A stretch of DNA of 13,514 bases from CAZYTO01 sp964650405 (GTDB lineage: Bacteria > Acidobacteriota > Thermoanaerobaculia > Gp7-AA8), in NCBI GenBank assembly GCA_964650405.1, contig CAZYTO010000157.1, positions 1 through 13,514 of the forward strand. Reading direction: 5' to 3'. Both the position numbers and the translations under genes were made by a program. The stretch's first letter is position 1; every line of letters starts with the position of its first letter. Under the pieces are notes generated by a model, which saw only the letters and a list, made by a program, of their open reading frames with translations, was not told where the DNA came from and ran no database searches. Below, piece after piece: positions 1-6,785 of this stretch.

Positions 1-1564
1 CCTGATCGACGATCTTGTCGATGTCGCCCCACGGCGTCGCGGAGAGCAGCAGCGCGCCCTGGCCGGCGGGGATGTTCGCCGGCGCCGGCGCGGTCGTCGT
101 CACGGCGGTCGTGGCCACCGGCGCGGTTGGCGTCGCGGGCTGCGTCGCGGGCTTGCGCATCATGAAGTAGCCGGCGCCGAGGAGGACGACGATGGCCGCG
201 GCGATGGCGCCGATCGTCATGGCGTTCGACTTCTTCGGCGGCGGCATCGTAATCTGCCGCTCGATGACCGTCGGCTCGGCGGTGAGCACCTTCGGCTCGA
301 GCTGCGTCGGCGCGGCCTGGGTGAGGCGCTCCATCACCGTCGCTTCGTCGCTGCCGATCGTCTTCGGCGAGGCCACAGCGCGCTCGATGCGCGTCGCTTC
401 ATCCTCGGCCGCGCGCGTGCCGGTCGGGCCGAAGCGCCCCGCGGGCGTCGGTGGCGGCGCGACGGACGAAGTCTGCTGCGTGGCCGCGGCGCCGCTGTAC
501 GTGCCGGAGCTGCCGGTGGTGATCTTCGGCAGGTCGGCCAGCGTCTGCGCGCCGCTGAGCGTGATCATCTTCTCGCCGAGGCCGTACTTCTGGTCGGGCT
601 GCACGGAGCTGCGGATCGATTCCAGCGCCTCGGCGAAGTCCGCCGCGGTCGCGAAGCGCGCGTCGCGGCTCTTCTCCAGCGATTTCATGATGATCGCTTC
701 GAGCTGCGCCGGAACCTTCGCCTCGGGGTTCGTCTGCGCGATCGGCGCGGGCTTCTCGGTGACGTGTTTGAGGATGTAGCCGTTCGGGTTCGTGGCTAGG
801 AACGGCGCGCGGCCGGCCAGCATCTCGTACATCACGATGCCGAATGAGTAGAGGTCCGAGCGCGGATCGAGGTGCTCGCCTTCTTTCAGGAATCCGGCCT
901 GTTCCGGCGATGCGTACTTTAATTTGCCGAGGAACATGCCCGTCTGCGTCAGGCCGTGGCCCTGGTCGCCGTCGGCCAGCGACTTGGCGATGCCGAAGTC
1001 GATGACCTTCACCAGAAGCTTCCCGTGGTGGTCCTGCGACAGCATGATGTTCTCGGGCGAGATGTCGCGGTGAATGAGGCCCATGGAGTGGAGGTGATCG
1101 AGGCCGTTCAGAGCCTGGATGGAGATCTCGATCGTCAGGCGCGCCGGCATCGCTCCGTTCTGCGTGATCCAGCGCTGGATGTTCGTCCCGTCGATGAACT
1201 CCCAGACCATGTAGTACGACCCGTCCTCGAGCTGGGCGAAGTCATAGAGCATGGCCAGGTTCTTGTGCTTGATCATCGTGGACGTGCGCGCCTCCTGGAG
1301 GAAGCGCTGCAAGCCCTGGTCGTCCGAGGCCACGTTCGGACGCATGATCTTGATCACCCGGAGCTCGTTGAGGTGGATGTGGCGGACCTTGAAGATCTCT
1401 CCCATGCCGCCGATGCCGAGCCGGTCGAGGATCTGGTACTTGCCGTCCAGCAGGCGGCTCGAGTACGTCCTCTGGAACATCGTCACCCGCTCCCCGCAGT
1501 GGGGGCACTGATCGAACGATGCGTCGATGGGCTGCTTGCACTTGAGGCAATTGAGCTGGGACAT
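1..1564 (-). CDS. Membrane-anchored Ser/Thr protein kinase with N-terminal zinc ribbon (partial, 3' end off window)
   Basis: Protein kinase that should phosphorylate Ser/Thr on cytoplasmic partners. Read from ATG at 1564, preceded by GGAGAG. Residues 6-23 form a C-x2-C-x10-C-x2-C zinc ribbon. The kinase domain starts near residue 43: glycine loop GIGGMGE (50-56), ATP-binding Lys72, catalytic loop HRDISPEN (165-172), DFG at 189-191 and a SPE motif. The usual catalytic-loop Lys is Ser169; this variant is familiar from HRDxSP-type bacterial kinases, so activity is still likely. A Pro/Thr/Ala-rich linker (about 330-445) carries three E-x-T-x-x-E-R motifs at T391, T409 and T432. A membrane helix spans about 448-469, followed by a Thr/Pro/Ala stretch and a short segment containing SATPWGDI, resembling PEGA-like extracytoplasmic tails. 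At least 521 residues are seen; the stop lies outside the window. It is the last visible gene of the signalling run and is separated from the next kinase by an inverted repeat, so it may have its own promoter. Confidence 0.93.
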   Translation of the reverse strand, partial: MSQLNCLKCKQPIDASFDQCPHCGERVTMFQRTYSSRLLDGKYQILDRLGIGGMGEIFKVRHIHLNELRVIKIMRPNVASDDQGLQRFLQEARTSTMIKHKNLAMLYDFAQLEDGSYYMVWEFIDGTNIQRWITQNGAMPARLTIEISIQALNGLDHLHSMGLIHRDISPENIMLSQDHHGKLLVKVIDFGIAKSLADGDQGHGLTQTGMFLGKLKYASPEQAGFLKEGEHLDPRSDLYSFGIVMYEMLAGRAPFLATNPNGYILKHVTEKPAPIAQTNPEAKVPAQLEAIIMKSLEKSRDARFATAADFAEALESIRSSVQPDQKYGLGEKMITLSGAQTLADLPKITTGSSGTYSGAAATQQTSSVAPPPTPAGRFGPTGTRAAEDEATRIERAVASPKTIGSDEATVMERLTQAAPTQLEPKVLTAEPTVIERQITMPPPKKSNAMTIGAIAAAIVVLLGAGYFMMRKPATQPATPTAPVATTAVTTTAPAPANIPAGQGALLLSATPWGDIDKIVDQ

Positions 1565-1592
1565 GAGTCTCTCCGAGTTCGCGTGGCGGGGT

Positions 1593-1695
1593 GATGAGTG
1601 GCTAGTGGTTAGTTGCTAGTGGTTAGTGGTTAGAAACGGCACCGCGTTTCGCTACGCCCCTGACCCCCTGACCACTAACCACTAACCACTCATCG
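1593..1695. repeat. Inverted repeat built from GTGGTTA-type units between the two kinases
   Basis: The 133-bp spacer between the kinase genes holds a left arm (1593-1632) of degenerate tandem units GTGGTTA/TAGTGGT and a right arm (about 1671-1695) with the complementary units CCACTAA, also ending in the complement of GATGAGTGG. The arms could form a stem of about 25 bp. It could end transcription or insulate the two kinase genes, but no run of T follows, so a classical intrinsic terminator is not shown. Confidence 0.7.
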
Positions 1696-1697
1696 CT

Positions 1698-2945
1698 TCA
1701 ATGATCCCTCACTACAAAACTGCACGACGGGTCCGCTCCGAAGCGGACGACGTCACCCAATTTCAGTTTGGCCCGCTCGACGCGGGTGTTGTTCACGTAC
1801 GTGCCGTTGGCCGACTTCAGATCTTCGAGCAGGACCTGCGTGCCGGAGAGCGTGATGCGGGCGTGTCGGCGGGAGACGGCAGGATGCGAAAGCACGATGG
1901 CGCATGTGCGGTCGCGGCCGACCATGATGCTGTCGCCCTGGATGGCATGGCGCTCGTTGGTCTCCGCCTTCACGTTCACGAGCTGCCAGCTCGGGGGGCT
2001 GCTCGGTACCGGGACGGGGGCGGCGTTGGCGGCCACGGTGACGTTGAGGTTCGGCGAGGAGGCGCTCGGTTGGGGGGGCGGCGCGATCCGGCCCGGCCGC
2101 AGCGAGTACTCCTCGAGCGCGTCGTAGAACTCGCGCGCGTTCTCGTAGCGCTGGTCCTGGCGCGGCTGCATGGCCTTGAGGACGATGGCTTCCAGCTCCT
2201 TGTCGATCTCCGGCCGGAGGGCCGAGGGGAGCTGCTTCTCGCCGCGGTAGATGGCGTCGATGAGCTTCGGCAGCGAGCGGCTGTTGAAGGGCAGCGACCC
2301 GGTGAGCATCTCGTAGAGCACGACGCCGGCGGAGTAGACGTCGCTCTTCGCCCCGGCGTCCTTCGGCTCGCGGATCTGTTCCGGCGACATGTAGTGCGGC
2401 GTGCCGAGGAGGAAGCCCGACTTCGTCAGGACGGTCTGTCCGGGCGCGCCGCCTTCCTTGATCTTGGCGATCCCGAAGTCGGTCACCTTGACGACGCCCG
2501 ACCGCTCGCGGATGAGGTTTGCCGGCTTGATGTCGCGGTGGACGATGCCCTTGCCGTGCGCGTAGACCAGTGCTTCGAGCATGCACTGGCAGATGGCCAC
2601 GGCGTCGTTGACGGGGAGCGCGCCGCGCTCGGCCAGCAGGACGTCTACGGCCGTTCCCTCGACGAACTCCATCACCAGCACGGCGTTGGTCGCGTCGTTG
2701 ATGAACTCGAAGAAGCGGGTGATGTAGCGGTGGCGCAGCTTGGAGAGGATCTGGGCTTCCTTGACGAAGCGCTTGCGGGCCGTGACTTCGCCGGCCAGTT
2801 CCTCGGACATGACCTTGAGCACCACCGGATACGACTCCGGCAGATACTCCGTCGGCGCGATCGTGCGGCCGACGAAGACGTGGCTCATGCCGCCTTCGCC
2901 GATCTCGCGCTCGATGCGATAGTTGCCGACGACGTTTCCGATCAT
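1698..2945 (-). CDS. Soluble Ser/Thr protein kinase with C-terminal FHA domain
   Basis: Cytosolic Ser/Thr kinase of 415 residues fused to a phosphothreonine-binding FHA domain. The kinase domain (about 9-280) has glycine loop GEGGMSH (16-22), Lys44, a canonical catalytic loop HRDIKPAN (136-143), DFG at 156-158, and GTPHYMSPEQ in the activation segment with Thr/Ser residues upstream that could be autophosphorylated. A Pro/Ala/Ser-rich linker follows (about 283-318), then the FHA domain (about 320-412) with VGRD, the S-R-R-H core and SANGTYVN. There is no membrane helix. The ATG start overlaps the stop of the upstream FHA gene (ATGA), indicating translational coupling. The FHA could bind autophosphorylated linkers or the neighbouring kinase. 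Family assignment is certain; substrates are unknown. Confidence 0.95.
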   Translation of the reverse strand: MIGNVVGNYRIEREIGEGGMSHVFVGRTIAPTEYLPESYPVVLKVMSEELAGEVTARKRFVKEAQILSKLRHRYITRFFEFINDATNAVLVMEFVEGTAVDVLLAERGALPVNDAVAICQCMLEALVYAHGKGIVHRDIKPANLIRERSGVVKVTDFGIAKIKEGGAPGQTVLTKSGFLLGTPHYMSPEQIREPKDAGAKSDVYSAGVVLYEMLTGSLPFNSRSLPKLIDAIYRGEKQLPSALRPEIDKELEAIVLKAMQPRQDQRYENAREFYDALEEYSLRPGRIAPPPQPSASSPNLNVTVAANAAPVPVPSSPPSWQLVNVKAETNERHAIQGDSIMVGRDRTCAIVLSHPAVSRRHARITLSGTQVLLEDLKSANGTYVNNTRVERAKLKLGDVVRFGADPSCSFVVRDH

Positions 2946-3571
2946 TTCAGAGCGCCCTCGTCATCCCAGTAGAACCCTTCCCGGCAGAGCGGCAGGAAGA
3001 GGTACTTGTGCGAACCGATGCGGATGATGTCGTTCGTGGCCAGGTCGCGGCGGGGCTCGATCTCGTCCTCGTTCACGTAAGTGCCGTTGGTGGAGTTGTG
3101 GTCCATGAGGATGAAGCGCCGCTCCTCGGGACGGAAGACGAGGTCGGCGTGATGGGAGGAGGCCTGGTCGTCGTTGATGACGACGTCCGAGCGGCGGTCG
3201 CGCCCCAGCACGTTGCGGCCCATGCGCACGGCGTAGGACTCGCCGCGGCAGTTGCCGTTGATGCCGATCAGCCAGCCGACGACGTAGCGTTTCGGCTGGA
3301 CGTTCGGGTCGAGGGGCCGGGCCACGGCGATGGTTCGTTCCACCGGCGGTGCGGCTTCGGCGAGGTTCGTATCGCTGATGCGCCGGACGCCCGAGGGCTG
3401 CGCCGCCGCCGCGGAGGCGGAGCCGCGCGAGCCGCTCATCGAGTCGTTGGGGCCGAACCGCGACGGCCGCACGATCGGAATCTCGGCCTCGGAGCTGTCC
3501 GCCGGGCAGTACGGACAGAGGTCCCACGATTCGTCGATGAAGTGTCCGTTCTCACATCGTTTGTCCGCCAC
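2942..3571 (-). CDS. FHA-domain protein with N-terminal Cys/His cluster
   Basis: Small cytosolic adaptor of 209 residues, probably a phosphothreonine reader for the kinases around it. The N-terminus has C6, H10 and a C-P-Y-C pair at 19-22, a likely zinc-binding knuckle like the one opening the membrane kinase. A low-complexity linker (about 25-95) includes PPVERTIAVA, a Thr that could be phosphorylated. The FHA domain occupies about 97-195 with GRNVLGRD, S-S-H-H in place of the more common S-R-x-H, and NSTNGTYVN. The start is GTG at 3571, supported by GGGGGGAG about 7 bases upstream; it lies 12 bp after the protease stop and ends in an ATGA overlap with the kinase-FHA gene. No enzymatic domain is visible. 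Confidence 0.9.
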   Translation of the reverse strand: MADKRCENGHFIDESWDLCPYCPADSSEAEIPIVRPSRFGPNDSMSGSRGSASAAAAQPSGVRRISDTNLAEAAPPVERTIAVARPLDPNVQPKRYVVGWLIGINGNCRGESYAVRMGRNVLGRDRRSDVVINDDQASSHHADLVFRPEERRFILMDHNSTNGTYVNEDEIEPRRDLATNDIIRIGSHKYLFLPLCREGFYWDDEGALK

Positions 3572-3583
3572 GAGACTCCCCCC

Positions 3584-5014
3584 TCACACGTGAAACGCCA
3601 CTGCGATCGCATTGCGACCGCCGAAATAGATGATGTCGCCGTCCTTGAGGAATCGCTTGTCGATCTTCTGATCGTTCACGTACGTGCCGTTGGACGAATT
3701 GCGATCGATCAGCAGTACCTTGCCGTCGATCGAGACGACTTCCGCATGCAAGCGGGAAACCTTGGGATTCTCTAATACGATCTCACAAATCGCCGATTCG
3801 CGTCCGATCCGGATGCCCGAGCCGCCCAGGCCGAGGCGCTGGCCGGCCCGGTTGCCGTTGAGAATGGTGAACCGGCCGAGAATGGAGCCGGCCGGGCCGC
3901 GGCCCTGCCCCGGCGAGACCACCGTCTCCTGCGTGGCCGCCTTCTGCATGTCGATCTGGAGCTCCTTCGGCAGGCGGCGCCGGGTCATGGCCGGCACGAG
4001 GACCACCAGCAGCGCCGCCGTGAGGGCGATGGCCGCGGACGACGTCGCCACCGGATGCTGCCGCCACAGCGGCATCGATTGCAGGGCACGCGTGGTGTCG
4101 CGGCGGAGGTGCAGCAGATCCGGCGAGTTCCGGAACATGGCGTTGGCCCGGGTGAGCTCGCGGTCGGTCACGCCCCAGTTGCCGTCGGCCGCCGCGTCGA
4201 GGGCCTCCCGGTAGTGCCGGGCGAAATCGCCTTCCACGTTGATGGGCACCTTCGCGCCGGCCACGAACGCCTTGGCCACGTTGATCGGGACGAGGAACTT
4301 GATCTGCTCCGCTTCCGCGTGTCCCCAGGTGGAGATGCCCACGACGTCTCCGTCGCGGTTCACGGCCGGGCCGCCCGAGTTGCCGCGATAGATGGCCACG
4401 TTGGACTGGAAGACCGGCGTGTTCAAGACGTTGGTCTTGAGGGCGGTGATGATGCCGGGATTGAAGGTCGGCTCGAGATCGCTGTCCCGCGACAGCCATC
4501 CGCCGATGACCTCGTCGGTGCTGCTGGCCACGGCCGGGTAGCCGATGGCCCAGATCGAGTCGCCGACGCGCGTCGTCTCGCTGTCGCCGAGAGCGAGCAC
4601 AGGGAGGTTCCGGCGGTTCACGCGCAGAAGGGCCAGGTCGGTACCGCGCTGGTTGAGGGCGGGAGAGAACTGGACGATATGGAACGGCAACTTCTCGCCG
4701 TTCGAAAGGTCGACCTCGTTGACCACCGTGACGTCGTCGATGCGGCCCGTCTGTGCCAGTGCCGAGACGTAGCCCTCCAGCGCGTCGCCGCGATGGAGGC
4801 GGCGCAACTGGTCGACCGGAAAGTGCTTCATCAGTGCCGCGATGGCGCCGTTGCGGCGCAGCTCCTGCGACATCGCGTCCGGCTCGCGCGTGGGCGCGAC
4901 GACGTGGCCGCTGGTGAGGATGTATCCGTCGGGATGGATGATGAATCCGCCTCCGGAGCCGCCGGCCCCGGTGTCGACGGAGAGCTGCTCCTCCCCGAGC
5001 CTTCCGGCCCCGCC
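3584..5014 (-). CDS. Trypsin-like serine protease with membrane helix and C-terminal FHA domain (main part; N-terminus across the gap)
   Basis: About 476 residues, cut at its 5' side by the run of Ns. The protease half has a complete S1/HtrA-like triad: His in TSGHVV (codon 4904-4906), Asp in GTDLALL (4637-4639) and Ser in GNSGGP (4376-4378). An insertion of roughly 80 residues separates His and Asp. No PDZ domain follows; instead there is a helical stretch, then a membrane helix (bases about 3986-4042) followed by Arg-Arg-Arg, which favours a cytoplasmic C-terminus. An FHA domain ends the protein (IGRES, S-R-L-H, NSSNGTYVN). The layout puts the protease outside the cytoplasm and the phosphothreonine reader inside. 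The N-terminal part at 5281-5535 carries the lipoprotein signal. Joined at the shared segment, the protein would be about 546 residues. Substrate is unknown. Confidence 0.9.
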   Translation of the reverse strand, partial: GGAGRLGEEQLSVDTGAGGSGGGFIIHPDGYILTSGHVVAPTREPDAMSQELRRNGAIAALMKHFPVDQLRRLHRGDALEGYVSALAQTGRIDDVTVVNEVDLSNGEKLPFHIVQFSPALNQRGTDLALLRVNRRNLPVLALGDSETTRVGDSIWAIGYPAVASSTDEVIGGWLSRDSDLEPTFNPGIITALKTNVLNTPVFQSNVAIYRGNSGGPAVNRDGDVVGISTWGHAEAEQIKFLVPINVAKAFVAGAKVPINVEGDFARHYREALDAAADGNWGVTDRELTRANAMFRNSPDLLHLRRDTTRALQSMPLWRQHPVATSSAAIALTAALLVVLVPAMTRRRLPKELQIDMQKAATQETVVSPGQGRGPAGSILGRFTILNGNRAGQRLGLGGSGIRIGRESAICEIVLENPKVSRLHAEVVSIDGKVLLIDRNSSNGTYVNDQKIDKRFLKDGDIIYFGGRNAIAVAFHV

Positions 5015-5024
5015 NNNNNNNNNN
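5015..5024. other. Scaffold gap (10 Ns)
   Basis: Ten ambiguous bases interrupt the protease gene. Reading frames on the two sides do not match the same protein: the left side is protease, the right side is a PQQ dehydrogenase fragment. The gap length is therefore not informative. Confidence 0.99.
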
Positions 5025-5285
5025 GTACACATCGTTCGGCGTGTACTGGAAGTAGCAGTGGATCTCGCCGGTCTTCGGACGGATCGCGAGCACGCTCGAC
5101 GTGTACAGGCTGTCGAGCGCTTCGCGCGGCCGCGGATCGTACGGCTCGGCGTTGCCGACGCCCCAGTAGACGAGGTCGAGCTGCGGATCGTACGCGCCGG
5201 ACCGCCACGTCGGGGCGCCGCCGTACTTCCCTTCGTCCGGTTTCCTCTGCCAGGTTCTCGCTCCCGGGCCCCCCGGCGCGGGTGT
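5025..5285 (-). pseudogene. Foreign fragment of a PQQ-dependent alcohol dehydrogenase (likely assembly chimera)
   Basis: The minus strand, in a frame different from the lipoprotein start upstream, encodes about 87 residues typical of quinoprotein methanol/ethanol dehydrogenase propellers: TPAPGGPGARTW, GGAPTW, GAYDPQLDLVYWGVGN, SLYTSSVLAIRPKTGE and FQYTPNDVY. In the family these follow one another in this order. There is no start or stop, and the piece is bounded by the Ns on one side and by protease N-terminus coding on the other. A complete dehydrogenase would be about 550-700 residues. Either the assembler attached a piece of another locus or genome here, or a real insertion has broken the protease; the first is more likely because it abuts a scaffold gap. 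Confidence 0.75.
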
Positions 5286-5535
5286 CGCCGTGGGGCTGCC
5301 CCTCTTCGGGCTTTTGGGCCCCGACTTCGTCGCCGCGCTGCTTCACCAGCGGCTCGAGCGCGCGCACGCCCTCCGCGTCATAGCGGAAGTGGGCCGTGGC
5401 GAAGGCGCTGATCCGCACGACGCCCGGCTTCACCTCGTAGGCCATCTTCTGCACGTCGTCGAGCCGCAATTCGTCGCGCCGGCAGGCTGCCGCGAGAAAC
5501 GCGACGACGAGAAGGGCACGGGAACGCGAGGGCAT
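5281..5535 (-). CDS. N-terminal part of the protease-FHA gene: lipoprotein signal and lead-in
   Basis: About 85 residues from ATG at 5535. Residues 1-17 form a signal peptide with a positively charged start and a hydrophobic core; LAAAC at 14-18 is a lipobox, so Cys18 should be lipidated and the following domain should lie outside the cytoplasm. The next stretch contains VQKMAYEVKPGVVRISAFAT, which resembles the first strand of trypsin-like proteases. It then reaches GDT, matching VDT on the other side of the gap, after which this frame stops making sense and the PQQ dehydrogenase frame takes over. The start lies 8 bp after the phosphatase stop, with AGGT upstream, so the two genes are co-transcribed. 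Alternative: an independent short lipoprotein, but the match to the protease lead-in makes this less likely. Confidence 0.75.
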
Positions 5536-5543
5536 GGCCGGAC

Positions 5544-6704
5544 CTAGTGGTGCGCGGTGTTCCAGACCAGCCACGCACCGGCAGCGCCGAGGACAACGAT
5601 CACCAGGAGAATCCACTTCCAGGCGCCCGAGGCGGGCCGGGCCGTTTCGAGAGTCTTCGCCGTGCTGGCGGCCGTGCGCTCCTCCTGCGGACTGCGCATC
5701 TCCGCTTCGGGGGGCTCCGGCGCGGGAGGTACCACCGCCGCTGCCTCCTCCGAAACCGGCATCGCATGTTCCGGAGCCGGCGTCGCGGCGGGAGGCTCAG
5801 GCGGCAATTCGTCCGAGGGGACGGCCGGAATGGGCGCCGTAATGGCATCGGAGCGCTGCGTCTCTTCGAGGCGCATCTCGCCCTCGACCAGGGTGTCCTC
5901 TCCGACTTCACTGGCCCGCACCACCCGGGCCACGATCACCGTCACGTTGTCCGGCGCGCCGCGCTCGATGGCCATCTTGATGAATTCGTCGGCGGCGTCG
6001 CGCAGCGGCTTGCGCGTGATGTCGCGCATCTCGTCTTCCTTCACCACGCCGTGCAGACCGTCGCTGCAAAGGATGAAGACGTCGCCTTCTTCAATGGGCA
6101 GCGGTCCGCGCACGTCGATCTCGACCTGCTCGGAGACTCCGATCGAGCGCTGGAGCACGTTGCGGCGCGGGTGGTTCTCCGCTTCCGACTTGGTCAGCAG
6201 CCCTTCCCGCACCATCGTGGCCACGAGCGAGTGGTCCTCAGTGAGCTGGCGGATCTCGTCACCGCGCACGAGGTAGATGCGCGAGTCGCCGACGTGCCCG
6301 AACCAGGCGTTGCCTTCGCGGACGACGAGCGCCGAGGTCGTCGTCCCCATGCCTTTCAAGTCGGGGTTGGCCTGGGCCTCGTGATAGACGCGCGAATTGG
6401 CGCGAGCCAGCGATTCGCGCAGGGCCGCTTCGATGTCCGTCCCTTCACTGCCGAGGTATTGCGCCTTGACCGTCTCGCCGGCCAGACGGGAAGCCGTGGC
6501 GCCGCCGCGGTGACCGCCCATGCCGTCGGCCACCACGAGCAGCCGGCCGCCGGGATGCGCTTCGCGCTCCTCGGACGGCGTTGTGTAGATGCCGAAGTCC
6601 TGGTTCTCCGAGCGCACCAAGCCCACGTCCGTGCGCAGGACGGCCTGCACCACGAGACCCCCGTGGGTTACGGCCGACGACTCTGCCGGGGACTGTTCGC
6701 TCAT
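5544..6704 (-). CDS. PP2C-family protein phosphatase with C-terminal membrane anchor
   Basis: Metal-dependent Ser/Thr phosphatase of 386 residues, the eraser for the kinases downstream. The PPM domain (about 17-260) shows RSENQD (31-36), the metal-site ADGMGGH (59-65), SDG with Asp215 and PDN with Asp252, so all expected metal-ligand acidic residues are present. A Pro/Glu/Ala-rich linker (about 265-358) is followed by a single hydrophobic helix (about 361-381, WKWILLVIVVLGAAGAW) and a very short tail, giving a tail-anchored enzyme with the catalytic domain in the cytoplasm. It is the first gene of the minus-strand operon and has a TATAAT box 17 bp ahead of its ATG. Known PstP-type enzymes have the same cytoplasmic domain plus single helix, but usually a larger outer domain. 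Confidence 0.95.
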   Translation of the reverse strand: MSEQSPAESSAVTHGGLVVQAVLRTDVGLVRSENQDFGIYTTPSEEREAHPGGRLLVVADGMGGHRGGATASRLAGETVKAQYLGSEGTDIEAALRESLARANSRVYHEAQANPDLKGMGTTTSALVVREGNAWFGHVGDSRIYLVRGDEIRQLTEDHSLVATMVREGLLTKSEAENHPRRNVLQRSIGVSEQVEIDVRGPLPIEEGDVFILCSDGLHGVVKEDEMRDITRKPLRDAADEFIKMAIERGAPDNVTVIVARVVRASEVGEDTLVEGEMRLEETQRSDAITAPIPAVPSDELPPEPPAATPAPEHAMPVSEEAAAVVPPAPEPPEAEMRSPQEERTAASTAKTLETARPASGAWKWILLVIVVLGAAGAWLVWNTAHH

Positions 6705-6721
6705 GCTCGGAAAGTCAGGGG

Positions 6722-6771
6722 ATTATAGCGCCCCTCAATAACCGAACGCGCGTTCACCGAACCGCTATAAT
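6722..6771. promoter_or_regulatory. Divergent promoter pair with central palindrome
   Basis: The 81-bp spacer between the phosphatase and cyclase genes holds ATTATAGCG at 6722-6730 and its exact reverse complement CGCTATAAT at 6763-6771. Each gives a perfect TATAAT box pointing toward its gene. Midway lies a perfect 12-bp palindrome GAACGCGCGTTC (6744-6755), and ACCGAAC is directly repeated at 6741-6747 and 6756-6762. The palindrome occupies the place of both -35 boxes, and no TTGACA-like sequence is seen, so an activator or a shared operator is plausible. This is inferred from sequence only. Confidence 0.6.
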
Positions 6772-6785
6772 TGCCTGCTGGAAGC

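Noticed and set aside
956..1594. Plus-strand frame opposite the membrane kinase
   Set aside because: Antisense shadow; the minus strand has complete kinase motifs.
1701..2972. Long plus-strand reading frame opposite the kinase-FHA gene
   Set aside because: It is the antisense shadow of a convincing kinase; its product is Arg/Asp/Val-rich with no domain, as expected from GC-rich complementary frames.
4055..5383. Plus-strand frame running across the N gap
   Set aside because: Antisense to the protease and PQQ fragment and only open because the Ns cannot encode a stop.
4831..5616. Single minus-strand frame joining the lipoprotein start to sequence left of the gap
   Set aside because: It begins upstream of the true lipoprotein ATG inside the phosphatase gene, and after GDT it reads Arg-rich noise through the PQQ piece and then the wrong frame of the protease.
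6771..6785. TTG as the cyclase start
   Set aside because: It overlaps the last base of the TATAAT box; ATG at 6786 directly precedes the FHA domain.
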